A stretch of 64,000 nucleotides of DNA, taken from positions 1-64,000 of the forward strand of contig MELC01000024.1 in NCBI GenBank assembly GCA_001767455.1. Direction: 5' to 3'. The notes below the pieces were generated by a model. It saw only the letters and a program-made list of their open reading frames with translations, searched no databases and was not told where the DNA came from. The stretch comes from Acidobacteria bacterium RIFCSPLOWO2_12_FULL_66_21 (GTDB taxonomy: Bacteria; Acidobacteriota; Vicinamibacteria; Vicinamibacterales; 2-12-FULL-66-21). This document shows, piece after piece, positions 33,304 through 42,352 of the stretch. How positions within the stretch are numbered: position 1 is the first letter of the stretch; each line of letters opens with the position of its first letter. The translations under genes and the position numbers were made by a program.

Positions 33304-34099
33304 TGCATTCCATGTTGTGCGGAGTGGTGTGTCTCTCCTTGCTGGCGTCGGCCGGCCTCGCCCGGGCCGACGACCAGACCGAGGCGCTGATGCGCCAGGG
33401 ACACTGGAAACGCGTGCGCGCGATCGCGTCGGGATGATGCTGTTCTACAACCGCGCCCCCGGAATCATCGGTGGCGACAAGGCGAAGGCGCTTCGGGAAG
33501 TCGAAGCCATCGCGCGGATCGATCGCGCCAAGGGCTACATGGCGCAGGCGCGGCTGGCGCAAGAGCAGGCACAGCGTCCGCCGCTCGAGGATCTGTACAA
33601 GAAGGCCATCGAGGCGAACCCGGATGACTACGAGGCGCACATTGCGCTCGGCAACATCTACCTCGGCTCGAACGTCCGCCGCTTCGCCGACGCGGAGTCA
33701 CACGCCAGGCGCGCCCTGGCCATCGAGCCGACGCGCAGCTCCGGCCACAGCGTCCTGGCCGCGGCGATGGCGGCCGGGAAGCGGTGGGACGACCTCGATC
33801 GCGTCCTCGCCGCGGCGGAACGCGCGAACGCCGACGACCTCGCGCCGTACTATGTCGCCGGCAGCATCCTGCTGCGCGACGGCACGGATCTCCCGCGCGC
33901 CGAACGCTGTTTCCGAAAGTACCTGACACAGGAGCGCGAAGGAGGGCAGGCGTCCCACGCCGCGGCGCAGTGGCGGCGTGGACTGGTGCTGGAGAAGGCG
34001 GGCCGTCGGGCCGAGGCCATTTCGGCGCTGGAGACGGCCGTGCGGCTCGATCCGTCCTTCGAAGCGGCGAAGAAGGATCTGAAGCGGATGAAGGGGTGA
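33304..34099 (+). pseudogene. TPR protein, broken by internal deletion and frameshift
   Basis: Frame one (33304-33437) encodes a signal peptide (M-H-S-M-L-C to L-A-R-A) and D-D-Q-T-E-A-L-M-R-Q-G-H-W-K-R-V-R-A-I-A, then stops. Another frame carries on from ATG 33434 with L-F-Y-N-R-A-P-G-I-I-G-G-D-K-A-K-A and several TPR motifs (N-P-D-D-Y-E-A-H-I-A-L-G-N-I-Y-L, and G-R-R-A-E-A-I-S-A-L-E-T-A-V-R-L-D-P) to 34099. Both halves belong to one acidobacterial family of secreted TPR proteins, which normally have about 80 more residues at the junction. A missing segment plus frame change is inferred. The 3' part could still be translated by stop-start (ATGATG) coupling but without export. Confidence 0.6.
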
Positions 34100-34245
34100 C
34101 GATTTTCCGGCATCCGGTCACCGAATGGCGGAATTCTGGCCGTTTTTTCACGCAAATCGACGCCGGGACCATGCCTTGCATCGCCACCCGGCGTCCACGT
34201 TTCCTGTTTGGCTGGTCTTGTTTCGAATCGAGGTCTTCGAACACC

Positions 34246-34494
34246 ATGGCGATGCTGATTGTCGAGGAGTGCATCAGTTGCGGAGCGTGCGAGCCGGAGT
34301 GCCCGAACACGGCAATCTCCGCCGGTGATTCCATTTATCTGATCAATGCGGAACACTGCACCGAGTGCGTCGGGGCGTTCGACTCACCGCAGTGCGTGAC
34401 CGTGTGCCCGGTCGAGGGCTGCATCGTGACCGACCCGGCTCACTCCGAAGCCCGCGAAGAGCTCGAAGCGAAGTACGCGCGGCTGCACGGTTAA
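34246..34494 (+). CDS. 2[4Fe-4S] ferredoxin (YfhL type)
   Basis: An 82-residue ferredoxin. Cluster one is C-I-S-C-G-A-C-E-P-E-C-P; cluster two is C-T-E-C-V-x6-C-x3-C-P with the enlarged loop (G-A-F-D-S-P-Q) that defines the Allochromatium/YfhL type of low-potential ferredoxin. ATG 34246 gives the usual M-A-M-L-I start. It could serve the indolepyruvate oxidoreductase at 41765-43974, but there is no direct genetic link. Confidence 0.9.
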   Translation: MAMLIVEECISCGACEPECPNTAISAGDSIYLINAEHCTECVGAFDSPQCVTVCPVEGCIVTDPAHSEAREELEAKYARLHG

Positions 34495-34500
34495 TCCCCG

Positions 34501-35813
34501 TCAGAGGCTTGTCCCGCCGGAGCCCGAAGGGCGAAGGCGGGCGAAGGCGGAGGCCGCCGCTCGCGCGCTCGACCATGCCCACTGAAAATTGAAGCCGCCG
34601 ATCCGGCCGTCGACATCCAGCGCTTCGCCCACGACGAACAGTCCAGGCGCCGTCCGGGATGCCATCGTGCGGGGATCCACCTCGTCGAGCGCGATGCCCC
34701 CGGCGGTGGCTTCCGCGTAGTTGTAACCCCGGCTTCCGATCACGTCGAGCGGCCATTCCGCCAGGGCGCGGCGAGGTGGCGCCGATCGTCGCGCGTCAGG
34801 CGCGCCAGCGCCGTCGATCCTTCAATTCCACGAATCTCCAGCAGCGCGCGCGCGACCGATGCGGGCAGCGCGGCTGACAGCGCGGTGTGCAGCGCGGCGC
34901 GCGGCCGTTCCCGTGCGAGCGCCGTCCATCGCGCGTCGATGGTCTCCAGCCGTTCGCCGGGATCGAACGACGCGGTCAGGCGGACCGCGCGTCCTTCGAG
35001 CTGGCCGCGGAGCCAGTGCCGCGACGCGTTCAGCGCCACCGGGCCGCTGATCCCGAAGTGGGTCCACAGCAGCGATCCCGCCAGGCGGATGGCGACGCGG
35101 CCGTCAATCCAGACACTGAGCTCCACGGGATGCGCGACGCCGGTCGAGCGGCGGTGCAGCGCGCCGGGCTCGTCGCGAAGGAGCAGCGGCACGAGCGCGG
35201 GTGTCGCCGGCACGATCGTGTGGCCAAGGCGCTCGGCGAATTCGAACCCGGCGCCGTCGCTGCCGCTCTTCGGAAGGGACTGGCCCCCGGTCGCGAGCAC
35301 GACCGCGCGCGCGTGGACGGCGCCGCCGGCGGTCTGGAGTTGAAATCCGCCGTCTGACGGCGCGATCGCGAGGACGCGTGTGAGGGTGGCAAGCTGGGCG
35401 CCCGCTCGCCGTACTTCGATCAGAAGGGCCTCGAGCACGTCGCGCGCGCGGTTGGTGTCTGGGAAGAGTCTGCCGTCCTCCTCTTCGTGAAGCGTAACGC
35501 CGAGGCCCGCGAAAAAGGCGACGGTGTCGGGGACGGGGAAGGCGCGGAGGACCGTTCGGATGATGGTCCGTCTTCCGCCCCAGAAGTCGCGTTCGGTCAC
35601 CGTCGCGTTCGTGACGTTGCAGCGGCTACCGCCGCTGACGAGGATCTTGGCGCCGGGGCGGCGCGCCCCCTCGAGGACCAGCACGCGTACGCGCGGGTTC
35701 AGCCGCCGCGTGAAAATCGCCGTCGCCAGGCCGGCCGCCCCCGCGCCGACGATCGCGACATCTGTCTCGTACGGAAGTTGGGAATTGGAAGTTGGGGGTT
35801 GGGAGTTGTCCAC
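34501..35813 (-). pseudogene. HI0933/YhiN-family flavoprotein with a single frameshift
   Basis: A BaiN/HI0933-type NAD(P)/FAD-dependent oxidoreductase of about 437 residues. The N-terminal dinucleotide motif V-A-I-V-G-A-G-A-A-G-L-A, G-A-K-I-L-V-S-G-G-S-R-C-N-V-T-N, V-V-L-A-T-G-G and T-H-F-G-I-S-G-P are intact in the frame from GTG 35813. That frame shifts to a stop at 34740, while the true C terminus (L-A-E-W-P-L-D-V then G-Y-N-Y-A-E-A-T-A-G-G, G-R-I-G-G-F-N-F-Q-W-A) continues in another frame to 34501. One base is missing at about 34765-34766. A recent mutation or a sequencing error would both explain it. The first dozen residues after the start come from an iterated intergenic phrase. Confidence 0.8.
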
Positions 35814-35814
35814 C

Positions 35815-36036
35815 TTACCCGCGGCCGTCCTGCGTGGCGGGCCCCCACCACCCGTCCTTCGTGAACGTCTCGTTCAACTCGAGCCACCGCTGGTGCACCT
35901 GGTCCGATGTCGCGAATCGCTCGGTTCGCTGCTGTCCGTTTCCCTCGGTGATGATGATCTCGTATCCCGGTCCGTCCGCCGCGACGCGCACTTCACACTG
36001 GACGGTTTCGTTTCCCTTCTTGAAGAAATAGAACAC
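35815..36036 (-). CDS. Small hypothetical protein, leaderless
   Basis: A 73-residue protein (M-F-Y-F-F-K-K-G start, E-I-I-I-T-E-G-N-G, W-L-E-L-N-E-T-F) predicted as a small beta-rich domain with a C-terminal helix; no family recognised with certainty. A consensus TATAAT (minus strand, 36048-36043) ends 6 nt before the GTG, so its mRNA should begin at the start codon. It lies directly upstream of the flavoprotein gene and probably shares its transcript. Confidence 0.6.
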   Translation of the reverse strand: MFYFFKKGNETVQCEVRVAADGPGYEIIITEGNGQQRTERFATSDQVHQRWLELNETFTKDGWWGPATQDGRG

Positions 36037-36102
36037 GGACGGATTATAACCTCGCCGCAGCTCGCAGCTCGGCGGGAGTCTGGTTGTTGGGAGTCGGGCT
36101 GA

Positions 36103-36555
36103 TCAGCCCTGGACATCCAGGAGCTCGACCTCGAAGATGATCGTCGCGTTCCCTGGAATCGTGCCCGGCACGCCGCCGGTGCCGTAGGCGAGATCGGGCG
36201 GTAGAATCAGGCGCCGCACGCCGCCGACCTTCATGCCCGGGACGCCCTGGTCCCAGCCCTTGATCACCTGTCCGATGCCGATGGTGAACGTGAAGGGGGT
36301 CCTGCCCACCGACGTGTCGAACTGTTTGCCTTTGTGGTCGGCCGCCGCCTCGTCGTACAGCCAGCCCGTGTAGTTGACGGTGAGCTGCTTGCCCGTCGTC
36401 GCCTCTGTGCCGGTCCCGGTCACGAGATCCGTCGTGCTGTACGGCACGTTGAGCGGCGCCGGCGCGACGGGGATCGCTTCGCCGGCGCAGCCGCCGAGCA
36501 CGGCGAGAGCAGCGCCAACCAGCGCGGGCGCGATCTTGCGGTGTGTCAGGGTCAT
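36103..36555 (-). CDS. FKBP-type peptidyl-prolyl isomerase, lipoprotein
   Basis: A 150-residue secreted isomerase. The signal sequence ends L-G-G-C (lipobox). The FKBP domain has V-N-Y-T-G-W-L, F-D-T-S, V-I-K-G-W-D-Q-G-V-P-G-M-K-V-G-G, L-I-L-P-P-D-L-A-Y-G and I-P-G-N-A-T-I-I-F-E-V-E-L-L, so catalytic residues are intact. ggag is 5 nt before the ATG at 36555. Role: folding of exported proteins. Confidence 0.93.
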   Translation of the reverse strand: MTLTHRKIAPALVGAALAVLGGCAGEAIPVAPAPLNVPYSTTDLVTGTGTEATTGKQLTVNYTGWLYDEAAADHKGKQFDTSVGRTPFTFTIGIGQVIKGWDQGVPGMKVGGVRRLILPPDLAYGTGGVPGTIPGNATIIFEVELLDVQG

Positions 36556-36696
36556 TTGTACTCCACAGGCGTTGGGCAACCGATTGTATCGGACTGGCGG
36601 GCGCGGGACCAGCGGGTTCTGGCGGCAATCCGGCAGCTTCGGCGGCAGCCCCCTTGCTAATCCGAGGGTCGTCCTTGTTTTCCGCCGGAGGCCCGC

Positions 36697-38367
36697 ATGA
36701 ACTACCCCATCTGGGAGCTGCCAGCCAGCGGCCTGCTCATCGCCGTCGTGGCCGTCGTCCACGTGTTCGTCGCGCACTTCGCGGTCGGCGGCGGCCTGTT
36801 TCTCGTTCTGACCGAACGCAAGGCGCGGCGCGAAGGCGACGCCGCCCTGCTGGCCTTCGTTCGGACGCACAGCCGGTTCTTTGCGCTGCTGACGCTGGTC
36901 TTTGGCGCGATCACCGGGGTCGGCATCTGGTTCACGATCGGCCTCGTGCACCCCTCGGCCACCTCCGCCCTCATTAACACGTTCGTGTGGGCCTGGGCGA
37001 TCGAGTGGACCTTCTTCTTCGTCGAGATCGCGGCCGCGATGGTCTATTTCTACGGGTGGGACCGGCTCACCCCCGCAACCCACATGACGGTCGGGTGGAT
37101 CTACTTCTGGGCCGCATGGCTCAGCCTCGCGGTGATCAACGGCGTCCTCTCTTTCATGCTCACGCCCGGACTGTGGCTGACGACCGGGGGATTCTGGGAC
37201 GGCGTCCTGAATCCCGGCTACCTGCCGTCGGTCGTGGCGCGCACGTGTGGAGCGGTGGGCCTCGCCGGCGTGTATGCGCTGCTGACCGCCTCGCGCTCCG
37301 GCGATCCCGTGCTGCGGGAGAAGGTCGCCCGCTACGCCGTGCTGCGCTGGATTGCGCCCATGGCCGTCCTGCTGCCCGCGAGCGTCGTCTGGTCGCTGCA
37401 TGCCGCGTCGGCGGCGGGCGTGCCCGTCAGGGAGATATTCGGATCGGCAACGGGTGGATGGCTGTCCATCGTCACCGGCATCGTGGGAGGCAGTGCGACC
37501 GGGCAGCCCATCGCGCAGCTCGCGGCGCGCGTGCTCCTGGCCGCGTGTGCCGGCGGCCTGGTGTTGTGTGGGATCGTGCTGGCGCGAGGGCGGGCGTATG
37601 GGCCGTGGCTTGCGTCGACGGTCATGCTGTCGGCCTTTCTTGCGCTTGGCGCCGCCGAATGGGTGCGCGAGGATTTGCGCAAGCCGTTCGTGATTGGCAA
37701 CTACATGTTCGTGAACAGCGTCCGGCTGGCCGATCTGCGGACCATTGACAGCGACGGCGTGTTGAAGACGGCGCTGTGGACGCGCCTGCCCGGCGATCTC
37801 GACGCGCGCCCGGCGGAGACGGCCATGCCCGAAAAGGGCAGGGAGGTCTTTCGTCTCGAATGCTCGACGTGCCACACCATCGACGGTCACCTCGCGATCC
37901 GGCCGCTCGTCCAGGGCGTGGCGCCCGGTGCGCTGGATGCGATGCTGGGACGTCTCGCGGCGCCAGCGGCGGATCAGGTCTGGGAGGACACGCAACTCCG
38001 GCTGCGCACGTGGCGGGGACGGCGGATGCCGCCGTTTGCCGGGACGCGGGACGAGCGGCGCGCCCTTGCCGTGTACCTTGCCGGCCTTGGAGGCGCGCCG
38101 CCCGAGGCGGCCGCGCGCTACGGCGCGGAGGGGGACGTGGGAGAGCGGTTCTTCAACGAGAACTGCTCGATGTGCCACGGCGCGGACGGCGATTTCACGT
38201 TCGACGCGAAAGGGCGGTCCGCCGACACGCTGTACGAGATGATCGGCCGCCTGCCGCGCATCAACGACGCGATGCCGCCGCTCGAGGCAAGCGGCGCCGA
38301 GCGGCGCGCGCTCGCCGAGCATCTCGCGACGCTTCACGGAACAGCGCGGAAAGGGGGCTCCGAATGA
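36697..38367 (+). CDS. Cytochrome bd-superfamily subunit I with two fused c-type heme sites
   Basis: A 556-residue membrane protein. The first ~360 residues form about eight or nine helices of the CydA fold: H22 nine residues before a Gly, like the high-spin heme b ligand H19 of E. coli CydA; I-T-G-V-G-I-W-F and V-E-I-A-A-A-M-V-Y-F-Y-G-W-D-R-L match the helix 3 region. The rest contains two cytochrome c motifs, C389-S-T-C-H and C490-S-M-C-H. The quinol Q-loop of CydA is not recognisable. Fits the bd-superfamily branches with heme c extensions rather than classic quinol oxidase; electrons may come from or pass through c hemes. Overlaps the next gene by 4 nt (ATGA). Confidence 0.82.
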   Translation: MNYPIWELPASGLLIAVVAVVHVFVAHFAVGGGLFLVLTERKARREGDAALLAFVRTHSRFFALLTLVFGAITGVGIWFTIGLVHPSATSALINTFVWAWAIEWTFFFVEIAAAMVYFYGWDRLTPATHMTVGWIYFWAAWLSLAVINGVLSFMLTPGLWLTTGGFWDGVLNPGYLPSVVARTCGAVGLAGVYALLTASRSGDPVLREKVARYAVLRWIAPMAVLLPASVVWSLHAASAAGVPVREIFGSATGGWLSIVTGIVGGSATGQPIAQLAARVLLAACAGGLVLCGIVLARGRAYGPWLASTVMLSAFLALGAAEWVREDLRKPFVIGNYMFVNSVRLADLRTIDSDGVLKTALWTRLPGDLDARPAETAMPEKGREVFRLECSTCHTIDGHLAIRPLVQGVAPGALDAMLGRLAAPAADQVWEDTQLRLRTWRGRRMPPFAGTRDERRALAVYLAGLGGAPPEAAARYGAEGDVGERFFNENCSMCHGADGDFTFDAKGRSADTLYEMIGRLPRINDAMPPLEASGAERRALAEHLATLHGTARKGGSE

Positions 38368-39482
38368 CGCCCGTCATCCCGGCACTGGATCCGCTGCCGC
38401 TGCCCGCCCCTCTGTGGCTGTTGTGGGCCCTTCTCATGTTGACCTTCACGCTTCACGTGCTCGCCATGAATCTGGTGCTCGGCGGATCCGTGGTGGCGGC
38501 GGTCTCGGTGTGGAAAGCGCGGAGAGGCGATCCGAATCACAAGGAGCTGTCGCGACTCGTTGGCAAGTCGATGCCCGTCGCGATCTCGGCAACGGTAACG
38601 CTCGGCGTTGCCGCGCTGCTCTTCCTTCAGGCGCTGTACGGCCGCGTATTCTTCACGTCATCGGCGCTGATGGCGTGGTGGTGGTTTGCCGTCGTGCCGC
38701 TCGTCATCGTGGCGTACTACTCCGCCTATGCGGTGGCGTTCCATACCCGCGGGTCGTCCGCGCTCCCGTACGCGATCGCGGCGATCTTCCTCGCGATCGC
38801 GTTCGTGTACACCAACAACATGACGTTGATGGTGCGGCCGGAGGCGTTCCGGGAGATGTACGCGACAAGCGGCCGCGGATTGACGCTCCACCTTGCCGAT
38901 CGCATGCTCCTGCCGCGCTTTCTGCACATGGTCGCGGGCGCCATCGCGATTGGCGGCCTTGGCGTCGTCGCGCTCGCGCTGCTGCGGCGCGCGGGGACAG
39001 CCGATTTCCGCATGTGGGCGTCGCGATACGGCTCGCGATGGTTCGCGCACGCGACGATCGTCAATGTAGCCGTCGGCGTGTGGCTTCTCGGAAGCCTGCC
39101 GGTCGACACGCTGTTGCAGCTGATCGGGCGGAACGCGGTCGCCAGCGCCGTGCTTGCGGCCGGTATCTTGTCGGCGGGCGCGACCGTCGCGGCGATTCTT
39201 GCCGCGGCCCGTTCGGGCAGGCCCGGCCGCATGTTCGCCGTGGGGATCGGCGCCGGCCTCGCGACGCTCGCGCTGATGATTCTGACGCGCGATTTCATGC
39301 GACGGACACTGCTCGCCGCCGCCGGGTTCGAGCCGGCCCGCTGGATCGCTCCGCAATGGGGCCCGATTGCGATCTTTGGCGTGCTCCTGATCGTCGCGGT
39401 CCTGCTGACCGCATGGATGGTTGCGACGTTGGTCAGAGCGCCCGCGCCGGGCTCCGTGGGTTCTGAGGTTTTAGAACCCTAG
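38364..39482 (+). CDS. Second bd-superfamily subunit (CydA-like, not CydB)
   Basis: A 372-residue protein with about nine helices. Its N-terminal part repeats the CydA-like pattern of its partner: H31 nine residues before G in T-L-H-V-L-A-M-N-L-V-L-G-G, then W-W-W-F-A-V-V-P. This suggests a CydA-like paralogue (A') rather than the usual CydB. It has no c-heme motif. Cotranslated with the upstream subunit, so the two probably form one complex. Its end overlaps the convergent acyl-CoA synthetase by 12 bp. Whether the complex reduces oxygen cannot be told. Confidence 0.72.
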   Translation: MTPVIPALDPLPLPAPLWLLWALLMLTFTLHVLAMNLVLGGSVVAAVSVWKARRGDPNHKELSRLVGKSMPVAISATVTLGVAALLFLQALYGRVFFTSSALMAWWWFAVVPLVIVAYYSAYAVAFHTRGSSALPYAIAAIFLAIAFVYTNNMTLMVRPEAFREMYATSGRGLTLHLADRMLLPRFLHMVAGAIAIGGLGVVALALLRRAGTADFRMWASRYGSRWFAHATIVNVAVGVWLLGSLPVDTLLQLIGRNAVASAVLAAGILSAGATVAAILAAARSGRPGRMFAVGIGAGLATLALMILTRDFMRRTLLAAAGFEPARWIAPQWGPIAIFGVLLIVAVLLTAWMVATLVRAPAPGSVGSEVLEP

Positions 39483-41783
39483 AACCTGCCGATCCCCCGG
39501 CTGGCTGAACTCGTCGACCCAGCGCTCCATCTGTGCCCGCACGGTATGGTTGAAGCGCTCCTCGACGAAGATGTTCAGCAGGCGCATCGCGCGGTCGGCC
39601 GTGCGGAACGTGGGGATGCCCCCTTCCTGCAGCCGCTGCGCGAACGGGTCGTACAGCCCGCCGGCATCGACGACGGCAATCCACGGCTTGGCGATCTCGT
39701 CCTTCAGCCGCAGGAGGCGGCTGGCGATCGAGTCGTCGCGAAGAAGGTCCTCCGCGTGCGCGCCGCCGGCGGCGAGCGTGTTCAACGCGGGAGTGGCGGG
39801 GACGCAGCCGATCACGCCGGCATCGACGTTGTCGTCCTCGAGGATCCTGCGCACCGCCATCTCGTATCCCTCGTCGTTGAGGATCGGCGTCACGTCGAGC
39901 GGGTTGTGCACGTCGACGACGGTGCTCAGCCGCGCCCGCTCGAGGATCGCGGTCAGGCGCGCCTCGGTTCCTTCCGTGAATGCGGGCAGCTCGAGATCGC
40001 CGAGATTGTCGGCGATGGCGACGCATTCGTAGCCGGCGTTCGACAACGCGCCAATCCGGCGCCCGAACACCGCCTTCGACTCGAGCAATGTGAACATCCG
40101 CACGAGATCGGTGAAGTCGTCGAGCGTCTCGGCGACGATGGCTCCCTCGGCGCGCGCGAGCTGCCGCGTGACCGTGTAGTCGCCCGCCACCGACCCGGTG
40201 TGGCTGACCGTCGCGCGCGCGCCCTCGCGCGTGCGGCCTCCGCGGTACAGCACGACCGTTCGTCCGGAGGCCGTGATGCGGCCGACGATCTCCATCGTGG
40301 CGCGGCCGTCGAGCGGCCGGAACCCCTCGACGTAGATGCCGAACACCTTGAGATCGGGATCTCCTTCGAGATAGCGCAGGTAATCGCCGACGGTCAGGTC
40401 CATCTGGTTGCCGACGGTGATCGAGTACTTCGGGTGGATCCCGGTCAGCCGGGTCGTGCGCGACACGGCGAACGCGCCGCTCTGCGCGACGAGCGCCACC
40501 GGCGACACGGGGCCGGCGGCGACACCCAGCTTGTGCGCCGGAATGAACATCGTGTCGTAATGCCCGGGCCGCGACTGGATCCCGAGGCAGTTGCCGCCGT
40601 TCACGACGGGACCCTTCCAGTCGGTCGCGCGCGCTTCGCACAGCGTCTCGTGCATCTGGCGGACGAGACCCTCGGTCCCGGACTTCTCCTCCAGGCCCGC
40701 GGGAATCACGATCACGCTCTCGGCCTTGCGATGCTCGACGACGTCGATCAGGAGGTCGGGGACCTGCGCGGCCGAGACGCTGAGGATCAACAGGTCGACC
40801 GGCCGCGGCAGCGAGCGGATGGTCGGCACCGCCTGGCACCCCTCGAACTGCGTGATGCCCGGCTTGACCACGAACAGCGAGCCGCGATCGAATCCCTCAC
40901 GGACGATGTTGTTCAGGATCACGTGGCCGGGGTTCATGCTGGCCGAGACGCCGGCGATGGCAATCGTCGACGGCGTCAGCAGGTGCCGCAGCTTGGAAAA
41001 CGGCCGCGGCGGACGTTCCTCGAGCGGGCGCGTTCCGATCGCGACGAGCACGTCCAGCGCGACGAGCTCGCCCTTGGAGGGCACGAGCGGATTGATCTCG
41101 AGCTCGGTGATGCCGTCCGGCCGGCACACGGCGGCGAGCCGGCTGAACTTCGACACCACATCGGCCAGCCGTTCCACCGTGGTCCGCGCCGGCTGTCGCC
41201 GGATGCCGCCCGTTGCCAGCGGGGTGAGCGCGAGCCGCTTCAGGCCGGCGAGCATCTGCTCGCGCGAGGTCCGGCGCGGCGGGAAGATGGCGACGTCGCG
41301 TCCGGTCTGGAGCGCGGCCGCGAGAAACTCCGTCGCGACGCCGCCCGGTCCCACCGTGACCACGGGGCCGAACTCGTCCGTCCAGCGCAGTCCGAGCAGC
41401 CACTCTCCGCCCGGCGACGGATCGTACGGGATGAATTCGCTGATGGAGTAGCCGGCCACGTCCTGCCCCGCAAAGCTACGCGCCATGCGCTCGATGGCCG
41501 CGACGACCGACTGACGATCGTTCGGGACCATCGCCACGCCGCCGACCTCGCTCTTGTGCGCGATGGAGGGAGCGACGACTTTCACGACGACCTGGGCGCC
41601 GCCGAGCGTCGCCGGATCGAGCAGATCGGCCTCCGCCACACCGCTGGCGAACAGACGCTTGGGGCATCGGATCCCTGCCGCTTCGAGAATCTTGAAGCCG
41701 TCGGTCTCGAGGAGCGCGTTCGCGCCTCCCGCCCGCGCCGCCGTGACAAGACGGGATGCGGTCTTCACTGCTTCGCCGTACAT
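39471..41783 (-). CDS. ADP-forming acyl-CoA synthetase (fused beta-alpha)
   Basis: A 770-residue NDP-forming acyl-CoA synthetase conserving energy as ATP from an acyl-CoA. The N-terminal ATP-grasp domain has P-S-I-A-H-K-S-E-V-G-G-V with the phospho-accepting His; the second half has the CoA-binding and ligase domains with V-A-Q-S-G-A-F and S-H-T-G-S-V-A-G (catalytic His). Domain order (beta then alpha) is reversed relative to most fused bacterial forms. ATG 41783 lies inside the iorB end, with a strong aggaggt 6 nt upstream. The pairing with ior suggests it converts aryl- or branched acyl-CoAs made from 2-oxoacids. Confidence 0.88.
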   Translation of the reverse strand: MYGEAVKTASRLVTAARAGGANALLETDGFKILEAAGIRCPKRLFASGVAEADLLDPATLGGAQVVVKVVAPSIAHKSEVGGVAMVPNDRQSVVAAIERMARSFAGQDVAGYSISEFIPYDPSPGGEWLLGLRWTDEFGPVVTVGPGGVATEFLAAALQTGRDVAIFPPRRTSREQMLAGLKRLALTPLATGGIRRQPARTTVERLADVVSKFSRLAAVCRPDGITELEINPLVPSKGELVALDVLVAIGTRPLEERPPRPFSKLRHLLTPSTIAIAGVSASMNPGHVILNNIVREGFDRGSLFVVKPGITQFEGCQAVPTIRSLPRPVDLLILSVSAAQVPDLLIDVVEHRKAESVIVIPAGLEEKSGTEGLVRQMHETLCEARATDWKGPVVNGGNCLGIQSRPGHYDTMFIPAHKLGVAAGPVSPVALVAQSGAFAVSRTTRLTGIHPKYSITVGNQMDLTVGDYLRYLEGDPDLKVFGIYVEGFRPLDGRATMEIVGRITASGRTVVLYRGGRTREGARATVSHTGSVAGDYTVTRQLARAEGAIVAETLDDFTDLVRMFTLLESKAVFGRRIGALSNAGYECVAIADNLGDLELPAFTEGTEARLTAILERARLSTVVDVHNPLDVTPILNDEGYEMAVRRILEDDNVDAGVIGCVPATPALNTLAAGGAHAEDLLRDDSIASRLLRLKDEIAKPWIAVVDAGGLYDPFAQRLQEGGIPTFRTADRAMRLLNIFVEERFNHTVRAQMERWVDEFSQPGDRQVLGF

Positions 41784-42352
41784 CTGGCCACCTCCTGGCC
41801 CGCCCGAAATGCGGCAAGATTGCGCTCGACGACCTCGGCTCCTTTTCGCCCGAAGCGCGCGCGGACCGAGCGTTCAATGGTGCCCACGCGAATGGGCAAC
41901 AGTGGCGCGGCGGCGCCGGCCATGACCATGTTGGTCGCCTGCGCGAGCCCGGCCGCCTGCGCGAGCCCGGCCGCATCGACGAGGATGGCGCGCGGGAGCG
42001 TCCGGATCGCGGTGAGCAGCTCCTCGATCGGGGGATAGTCCTTCACGTTGGCCAGCGGGGCGGCCGCCGTCACGACCGCACCGTCCGGCGCGAGCATCTC
42101 GAGGTAGCGCAGGCTCTCGAGCGGCTCGAGGCTGAGAATCATGGCCGCGCGCCCGACCGGCACGAGGTCGCTTTCGATCGGCGCGTCGGCGAGGCGCAGG
42201 TGCGCCGTCACGGCGCCGCCGCGCTGCGCCATGCCGTGCACCTCCGACTGCTTGACGAAGAGTCCCTCCTCGAGCGCCGCCGCCGCGATGATGCCGGACA
42301 GCGACAGCACGCCCTGCCCGCCGACGCCCGCCAGCACGATGTCGTACGTCAT
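41765..42352 (-). CDS. iorB: Indolepyruvate oxidoreductase beta subunit
   Basis: A 195-residue gamma-type 2-oxoacid oxidoreductase subunit: I-V-L-A-G-V-G-G-Q-G-V-L, E-V-H-G-M-A-Q-R-G-G-A-V. It forms the binding partner of IorA in oxidative decarboxylation of aryl pyruvates to aryl-CoA. Near its end an 18-bp sequence is duplicated in tandem (41937-41972), giving G-L-A-Q-A-A-G-L-A-Q-A. ATG 42352 overlaps the iorA stop (ATGA). Confidence 0.9.
   Translation of the reverse strand: MTYDIVLAGVGGQGVLSLSGIIAAAALEEGLFVKQSEVHGMAQRGGAVTAHLRLADAPIESDLVPVGRAAMILSLEPLESLRYLEMLAPDGAVVTAAAPLANVKDYPPIEELLTAIRTLPRAILVDAAGLAQAAGLAQATNMVMAGAAAPLLPIRVGTIERSVRARFGRKGAEVVERNLAAFRAGQEVARCTAKQ

Noticed and set aside
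41937-41972. 18-bp tandem duplication in iorB as a functional repeat
   Set aside because: A single in-frame duplication in a GC-rich stretch is a common slippage event and probably neutral.
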